A stretch of DNA of 25,818 nucleotides from Actinomycetes bacterium. GTDB taxonomy: Bacteria; Actinomycetota; Acidimicrobiia; Acidimicrobiales; RAAP-2. Below are positions 22,476-25,818 of this stretch, piece by piece. Position numbers and translations under genes: made by a program. The stretch lies in assembly GCA_021849435.1 (NCBI GenBank), contig JAJZSX010000001.1, positions 1 to 25,818 on the forward strand, given 5' to 3'. The notes beneath the pieces are model-generated. The model searched no databases and was not told the origin of the DNA. It worked only from the letters and a program-made list of their open reading frames with translations. Every line of letters begins with the position of its first letter. Within the stretch, counting starts at the first letter, position 1.

Positions 22476-22542
22476 CGACCCGAACCCGGCGTCTCGATAG
22501 ATGAGGAAATCCTTCCCTCGTCGTCACTCTAATGGTGTTGTC

Positions 22543-22911
22543 TCAGTAACGAGCCGTGGGATTCGTGTTGGAATGCGCCAGCGGTACGTCATCGTCCTCC
22601 AGCAACGCGACGAAATCGCCTATCGCACGGGCGCGATCGACGAAATCAGGTAGCGGGAGTTGACTGCGAACTTCGTAGCGGTTTCGTCGGCCACTCTTTG
22701 CTCGAATGACGTAGCCCGAACTGATGAGATCGGCGAGAATCCCCTGGACGCGTCGCTCCGTGAGGTCGACTGAACGTGCGATGTCACAAAGTCGGACTTC
22801 AGGGTTCCTCGCCACATCGAGTAGGACCCGTGCGTGCTTGGTCAAGAAACTCCATGGCGTATCGGAAATCGGTGTCGAAACTACACTTACCTGAACTTCA
22901 TTTCGTGTCAT
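22543..22911 (-). CDS. Winged helix-turn-helix transcriptional regulator (MarR/ArsR-like)
   Basis: A 122-residue DNA-binding protein. The core begins WSFLTKHARVLLDVARNP (20-37), followed by the helix-turn-helix LCDIARSVDLTERRVQGILADL (41-62) and a wing SGYVIRAKSGRRNRYEV (65-81). This WxFLTxHxxVLL plus TERxVQxIxxDLxxxGY pattern is a common bacterial single-domain winged-helix family whose ligands are mostly unknown. The C-terminal tail (85-122) is acidic. It lies immediately upstream of the GH130 chain in the same direction, so local or self-regulation is likely. The ATG at 22911 lacks a clear ribosome-binding site and sits eight bases after a -10-like TACACT. Confidence 0.85.
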   Translation of the reverse strand: MTRNEVQVSVVSTPISDTPWSFLTKHARVLLDVARNPEVRLCDIARSVDLTERRVQGILADLISSGYVIRAKSGRRNRYEVRSQLPLPDFVDRARAIGDFVALLEDDDVPLAHSNTNPTARY

Positions 22912-22919
22912 CTAGTTCT

Positions 22920-22925
22920 AGTGTA
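22920..22925 (-). promoter_or_regulatory. -10 element for the HTH regulator; near-leaderless transcript
   Basis: TACACT on the minus strand (22925-22920) stands eight bases before ATG 22911. Transcription would start at or within about two bases of the start codon. CTAGTTCTAG (22912-22921), a CTAG-TT-CTAG dyad, fills the gap and could serve as an autoregulatory site. No good -35 is visible. Confidence 0.4.
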
Positions 22926-23131
22926 CAGCCGTGATGCGCTCCTTGCGGCCACATCGGTCTTGATGAGTCACGTCAGGCACCAACTGGTTCGCGGATCCAA
23001 ATTTCGTGGATGGCGGTTTCAGGGGGTTGTCGAAACGGGCTCCTCGAGTTTCTCTTGTGGCAGCATCAATCCGAGCGTCTCGCCCGCCCGTTCCGACGGA
23101 GACTGACCGGAGTCTGCAAATGACGTCGCAG

Positions 23132-23563
23132 CTAATCTCGAATCACTTCGATGTCGACTTGGAGCGCCCGATACACGGGTATGGCTCGTACATCGCGCGT
23201 GAGTAGAACCAGACCGCTCTCGGCTGCTGCGGCTCCAACGAGCGCGTCGTAGACGGATCCACCGGCGATTCCGAGGCTCGCGAATTTTGAAAAGAGCGCC
23301 TCAGCGGCCGACGGTGTCAGGTGCTTGATTGATGGGAAATTCGCGCTCATCAGCCGCACTACCGCTTCTGGCGATCGACGAGCGGGCGAGGGCAGACGCG
23401 TCAGGACCGAGAAAGTCTCGAATGCGGCGTGACCGGCGAGACCCAAACGGCGGGTGCCAAGGGCGCGCAGGGTGGACGCGTGGTGCTCGTGATCCTCGAC
23501 CACAACGGCCACGGCCACGCTCGTGTCCGCGAGAACGTCCACTCCATCACCGTTGGTCGGCAT
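23132..23563 (-). CDS. vapC: VapC-type PIN-domain ribonuclease toxin
   Basis: A 143-residue PIN-domain protein. The four acidic metal ligands are in place: D13 (LADTSV), E49 (AAFETFSVLTR), D106 (SVYDALVGAAA) and D124 (LLTRDVRA), so it should be an active magnesium-dependent RNase. VapC toxins cleave tRNA or rRNA and are held inactive by a VapB antitoxin. ATG 23563 overlaps the antitoxin gene by 17 bases; a start a few codons later is possible. The overlap and order (antitoxin first) are typical. The RNA target cannot be read from sequence. Confidence 0.9.
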   Translation of the reverse strand: MPTNGDGVDVLADTSVAVAVVVEDHEHHASTLRALGTRRLGLAGHAAFETFSVLTRLPSPARRSPEAVVRLMSANFPSIKHLTPSAAEALFSKFASLGIAGGSVYDALVGAAAAESGLVLLTRDVRAIPVYRALQVDIEVIRD

Positions 23564-23780
23564 CTCTCAGCTCTCGAACAAACTCATCAGTGATGGTGGC
23601 GTTGGAGGCAGGGATGACGAGACGACCGTCTCTCTCAACCAGCGAGTCGTCAAAGACCGGCTCGACGCGAAGTGACGCGCCGTCGGCCGTTATCTCGACT
23701 TCACCGGAATGAAGTCCTAGCCGGTCTCGAAGCGACTTCGGAACGACCAGACGACCTGCCTTATCAATGGTTGTCCTCAC
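23547..23780 (-). CDS. vapB: VapB-type antitoxin, AbrB/SpoVT-like DNA-binding domain
   Basis: A 77-residue protein with an N-terminal swapped-hairpin AbrB domain, DKAGRLVVPKSLRDRLGL (7-24), and a C-terminal part ending ITDEFVRELRDADQR that would wrap the PIN toxin. A second GRLVIPA motif (52-58) is a common feature of this antitoxin type. It starts with GTG 23780 with no ribosome-binding site; a -10 six bases upstream suggests a leaderless mRNA. It is expected to repress its own promoter together with VapC. Confidence 0.9.
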   Translation of the reverse strand: MRTTIDKAGRLVVPKSLRDRLGLHSGEVEITADGASLRVEPVFDDSLVERDGRLVIPASNATITDEFVRELRDADQR

Positions 23781-23786
23781 GCCATA

Positions 23787-23804
23787 ATCTTACCATGTGC
23801 ATGG
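23787..23804 (-). promoter_or_regulatory. vapBC -10 element with adjacent palindromic operator
   Basis: TAAGAT (minus strand, 23792-23787) lies six bases from GTG 23780, the spacing expected for a leaderless start. Directly upstream is the dyad CCATG-tg-CATGG (23793-23804), which would sit in the -35/-10 spacer. That is a natural place for VapB or VapBC to bind and shut the promoter. No consensus -35 is visible. Confidence 0.5.
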
Positions 23805-24289
23805 CATAATTGAACACTCCCCGGCTGTGCATTCTCCGACGGGCGGGTGAAGATGGCACCGCGATTGACGACACCGTGTTCCTGCATTGGATGAACTCGA
23901 TGAGTTGATCGACGATTTGGTCTTGAATTTGATCAAAACCCGAGTCGTGCGAGGAATCCACGAATAGCTTCACGAGCCAGTGCTTTCATGGAAGGCGCTG
24001 CGTAGTCGAACAGACGCCGCTTGAACTACGTGCAACGTTGCAGGTTCTTCAACTCTCGGTGGACCTTGAGGGACACAACAAGAACCGAGATACAGAACTC
24101 CGTGCCAGCGTTCAACCTCACTGAATCAGTTCGCGAGTGTCGTGCAGTCCAGTAGGGAAGAACTTCGGCGGATTCAATCAGCATTCATTCGGTGTGGTTC
24201 GAGTTGTCCGGTCAGTGACGCCGGTGTCGCGCACGCCGAACGTAAAACTGCCGAACCGGTGCGATGAGAAATGGCGCGCCGTGCAGAGA
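23805..24289. other. Intergenic stretch with possible gene remnants
   Basis: No intact gene is supported. Two plus-strand open stretches without plausible starts look coding-like. One at 23869-23967 includes LDELDELIDDLVLNLIK and ends RVVRGIHE before a stop. The other, about 24010-24123, includes ELRATLQVLQLSVDLEG and ends before a stop. Both may be decayed fragments of accessory genes; I cannot identify them. The rest shows no repeat, terminator or promoter that I trust. Confidence 0.35.
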
Positions 24290-24589
24290 TCAGCCCGTGG
24301 CGTGAAGGTGATACTCGTGAAGCACCTTCGCTGAAGAACCGTTGACAGGCTCAAAATCTCCGTGAAGAACGTCCGGATCGAGATCCACGCCGTTCGGCCA
24401 CCCGATGGTGCCGGCAACTTCATCGACGGCCACCAAACCGAAGACGCTGACATCCTTCAACGTCTCGAAAACAGCCCCTTCGAGAACGCCGTCAAAGTCA
24501 AGTTCTCTGACGAGTCCATCCGAAAACGTGAGCAGAAGTCGATACTCGCCAAGGTGCTTCACTGCGACGATCCGGGCCAACGAGGACAT
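24290..24589 (-). CDS. DUF2442 protein
   Basis: A 99-residue protein with the DUF2442 pattern: RIVAVKHLGEYRLLLTFSDG near the start, ELDFDGVL, then VFGLVAVDEVAGTIGWPNG and VDLDPDVLH. The fold is a small alpha/beta domain. Its gene follows the DUF4160 gene by nine bases. DUF2442 and DUF4160 genes are often found side by side and have been suggested to be toxin-antitoxin-like, but I know of no settled biochemical role. ATG 24589 has an AGGTAGGG tract upstream; a GTG at 24595 is the alternative start. Confidence 0.88.
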   Translation of the reverse strand: MSSLARIVAVKHLGEYRLLLTFSDGLVRELDFDGVLEGAVFETLKDVSVFGLVAVDEVAGTIGWPNGVDLDPDVLHGDFEPVNGSSAKVLHEYHLHATG

Positions 24590-24598
24590 GGGCACACC

Positions 24599-24859
24599 CT
24601 ACCTGAGCGGTTCGATCGGTTCGAGAGCGTCTGGCTTTTGCGCCCGTTCCCAGTTCGTCAGAAGTTCTGCGCGCCGCACCACCGCCCACTCTTTGACGAG
24701 ACGCTCCGCCGTCGTTGGGAGAAACCCAGCGAGGACGCTGCCATCGTCGATCCTGATCTGTGCCTCCTGACCCGAGTAGATGGCGTGAAAATACGGTGGA
24801 GCGTGATCCTTCCAGTACATGTAGATGACGATTCCGTAGAACTCAGAGAGTCGGGGCAT
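24599..24859 (-). CDS. DUF4160 protein
   Basis: An 86-residue protein with the DUF4160 signature: MPRLSEFYGIVIYMYWKDH, PPYFHAIYSG, then IRIDDGSVLAGFLP and a C-terminal helical part VKEWAVVRRAELLTNWERA. The conserved DHAPPYFHA block (His/Asp-rich) could be a binding or catalytic site. ATG 24859 is chosen because the family usually begins MPxL/I; a GTG at 24892 lies upstream in frame. It is the first gene of the DUF4160-DUF2442 pair, which sits next to tRNA-Val(CAC). Confidence 0.88.
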   Translation of the reverse strand: MPRLSEFYGIVIYMYWKDHAPPYFHAIYSGQEAQIRIDDGSVLAGFLPTTAERLVKEWAVVRRAELLTNWERAQKPDALEPIEPLR

Positions 24860-24892
24860 ATCAATGACGCTACGAACTGAGTGTGACGCCAC

Positions 24893-24899
24893 ATCTATA
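24893..24899 (-). promoter_or_regulatory. Candidate -10 element for the DUF4160/DUF2442 pair
   Basis: TATAGAT on the minus strand (24899-24893) is close to the bacterial -10 consensus and stands 33 bases before ATG 24859. It would give a leader of about 25 nt with no clear ribosome-binding site. No good -35 is seen. A second TAnnnT (TAGCGT) directly before the ATG could give a leaderless mRNA instead. Confidence 0.4.
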
Positions 24900-24945
24900 G
24901 GCCGAAGCGCAGAATCAGGAATACCGTTGTGATATCGAAAATGCG

Positions 24946-25019
24946 TGGGCGCTACAGGACTCGAACCTGTGACCTCAGCCGTGTGAAGGCTGCGCTCTAA
25001 CCAACTGAGCTAAGCGCCC
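24946..25019 (-). tRNA. tRNA-Val (anticodon CAC)
   Basis: Read on the minus strand the 74-nt sequence folds as a full cloverleaf. The acceptor is GGGCGCT pairing with AGCGCCC, the D-arm is GCTCAGTTGGTTAGAGC, the anticodon stem CAGCC/GGCTG surrounds the loop TTCACAC with anticodon CAC, the T-loop is GGTTCGAGTCC, and the discriminator base is A. It decodes GTG valine codons. CCA is not encoded; the following bases are CGC. An ATTTTCG tract follows the 3' end. Confidence 0.97.
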
Positions 25020-25029
25020 CGAACCACCA

Positions 25030-25057
25030 ATGCTACTGCTTCGAGCCAATTAGATAA
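25030..25057 (-). promoter_or_regulatory. Candidate tRNA-Val promoter
   Basis: On the minus strand TTATCT (25057-25052) and TAGCAT (25035-25030) are separated by 16 bp. The start site would lie a few bases before the tRNA 5' end at 25019. Both hexamers are imperfect, so this rests on spacing. Confidence 0.3.
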
Positions 25058-25077
25058 TCCACGAATCCGTCTCGTTG

Positions 25078-25083
25078 TATCCT
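25078..25083 (+). promoter_or_regulatory. -10 element implying a leaderless start for the membrane protein gene
   Basis: TATCCT is followed after six bases by GTG 25090, the spacing expected when transcription begins on the first base of the start codon. No ribosome-binding site precedes that GTG. No clear -35 is seen. Confidence 0.45.
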
Positions 25084-25089
25084 GCACCT

Positions 25090-25719
25090 GTGCCCGACTC
25101 CGCCGAGACCTCTCCCCAACGCCGATCCCGACGTCCGTCGGCCGTCCCACGCAGCGTCATTCTCGGTCTCGATCCCCTGGAGCAGAAAATTGGCTACATC
25201 GGGGGCTTCGTCGCCGCAGCCTTGGCCGCAATCTTCGTGCCGCGCCTTCTCAAGAACACGATGGTCACCGACACCGCAAAACCCACGGCGCTGAAGACGT
25301 GTCCGACGCACTATCACCTGGTACAGAGCGTCTGCCAGTACACACACCTCACCCACCCCTCGGACTGGATTCTCCAGTTCCTCGAGATCGTCATTCTGGG
25401 CGCCGCCGTCGCGTTCTTCTCGTATCGACGCAAGCGCGCAGGTGTCGCGGTCGCCGCGTTGATCATGGGTCTCGCTCTCGGGGTGGCGGGACTCCCCTTC
25501 TTGTTCCTCGGTGGCTGGCTGGTCGTACGGGCCTTTCGCCTCCAAAAGTACGGGGACGCAACGTTTTCCGGTTCCTCGAAGCGAGCGCGGGAGATGGCCC
25601 AGGCGAGAAAAGCGGCACGTGCGAGTGGCGCCACGTCATCGTCAAAAGATGACACGACCCGTAATCTTCCCGCACCCTCTAAGCGCTACACCCCTAAGCA
25701 GCGACCCCGTCGTCGATAG
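25090..25719 (+). CDS. Three-helix membrane protein of unknown function with basic C-terminal tail
   Basis: A 209-residue protein starting at GTG 25090, chosen because of the -10 spacing; an in-frame TTG at 25075 is the alternative. An Arg-rich N-tail is followed by a helix at about 34-51, an external loop with two cysteines (about 71 and 82) that might form a disulfide, a helix at 93-111, and a hydrophobic region 117-147 that is one long or two short helices. A strongly basic, probably disordered tail (about 160-209) follows. It lies three bases before the next gene, so the two are likely an operon. The pattern is common in actinobacterial hypothetical membrane proteins, and I cannot name a family. 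Confidence 0.8.
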   Translation: MPDSAETSPQRRSRRPSAVPRSVILGLDPLEQKIGYIGGFVAAALAAIFVPRLLKNTMVTDTAKPTALKTCPTHYHLVQSVCQYTHLTHPSDWILQFLEIVILGAAVAFFSYRRKRAGVAVAALIMGLALGVAGLPFLFLGGWLVVRAFRLQKYGDATFSGSSKRAREMAQARKAARASGATSSSKDDTTRNLPAPSKRYTPKQRPRRR

Positions 25720-25722
25720 TCC

Positions 25723-25818
25723 ATGGGCGAACTCGGACTCGACTACTCAACAGCGTGGGGACGGCGCTATCGAACCCGACTCGCACGCGAACTCCTTCAC
25801 CGGTTCTTCCTCGGTCCC
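25723..25818 (+). CDS. Start of an unidentified gene (partial, 3' end outside window)
   Basis: ATG 25723 opens a frame that stays open for all 32 codons to the window edge. The visible protein begins MGELGLDYSTAWGRRYRTRL and ends RFFLGP. It is basic with Trp, Tyr and Arg residues and no membrane helix so far. It starts three bases after the preceding stop, with no strong ribosome-binding site, suggesting translational coupling. Too little is visible to assign a function. Confidence 0.6.
   Translation, partial: MGELGLDYSTAWGRRYRTRLARELLHRFFLGP

Noticed and set aside
23764..23973. 69-codon minus-strand frame upstream of vapB
   Set aside because: It overlaps the vapB promoter and start, has no ribosome-binding site, and its codon pattern is not like the neighbouring genes.
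16499..24945. Genomic island integrated at tRNA-Val
   Set aside because: The accessory genes lie at the 3' side of the tRNA, but I see no integrase, transposase or repeated copy of the tRNA end.
1..25818. CRISPR arrays, insertion sequences, phage genes or a replication origin
   Set aside because: No regularly spaced repeats, transposase motifs, phage structural genes or DnaA-box clusters were seen on either strand.

Overview
The window is high-GC, gene-dense bacterial chromosome from an actinomycete (Actinomycetota). The left third carries genes for three actinobacterial hallmarks: phosphatidylinositol mannosides (pgsA-patA-pimA), mycothiol (an MshC-type ligase) and coenzyme F420 (an F420:NADPH oxidoreductase). 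An InhA-type enoyl reductase and near-leaderless gene starts fit the same group. The order thrS-HIT-pgsA-patA-pimA-(x)-pdxS matches the order I recall from mycobacteria. The class is less certain; Acidimicrobiia or another deep-branching lineage is a guess.

Region 1 (1-8584, minus strand) is one tightly packed nine-gene run: npdG, mshC, thrS, HIT phosphorylase, pgsA, patA, pimA, a catalytically dead M48-like membrane protein, and pdxS cut by the window edge. Junctions are mostly 4-base or 1-base overlaps or very short gaps. A 36-bp divergent intergenic with a symmetric -10 element separates it from the plus-strand inhA/fabI gene (8621-9400). That gene meets an ABC exporter tail to tail with overlapping stop codons.

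Region 2 (9397-14759, minus strand) is a block of export and membrane genes: an ABC exporter, a LysE-type exporter, a YczE-like membrane protein, a DHA2-type MFS exporter, and a secreted neocarzinostatin-fold protein at the upstream end. A long nitronate-monooxygenase-like flavoprotein with a cysteine-rich C-terminal extension follows on the plus strand (15035-16498).

Region 3 (16.5-18.4 kb) is sparse and more AT-rich. It holds a possible 22-residue membrane peptide, two 87-residue two-helix membrane proteins that look like paralogs, a perfect 8-bp-arm palindrome, and a frameshifted small plus-strand gene that still has its intrinsic terminator.

Region 4 (18401-22413, minus strand) is the most interesting part. 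Five genes are chained by four consecutive ATGA start/stop overlaps: a 63-residue membrane peptide, a 65-residue soluble peptide, a GT4-type glycosyltransferase, an (alpha/alpha)6-type protein, and a GH130 mannoside phosphorylase/hydrolase homologue. A winged-helix regulator gene and a palindromic operator candidate lie just upstream. I infer a compact system that makes and recycles a mannose-containing glycoside.

Region 5 (22.9-24.9 kb) is an accessory patch: a VapBC toxin-antitoxin pair and a DUF4160/DUF2442 pair, with a 500-bp stretch between them that may hold decayed gene fragments. It abuts tRNA-Val(CAC). No integrase or transposase is visible. The window ends with a three-helix membrane protein and the first 32 codons of another gene.
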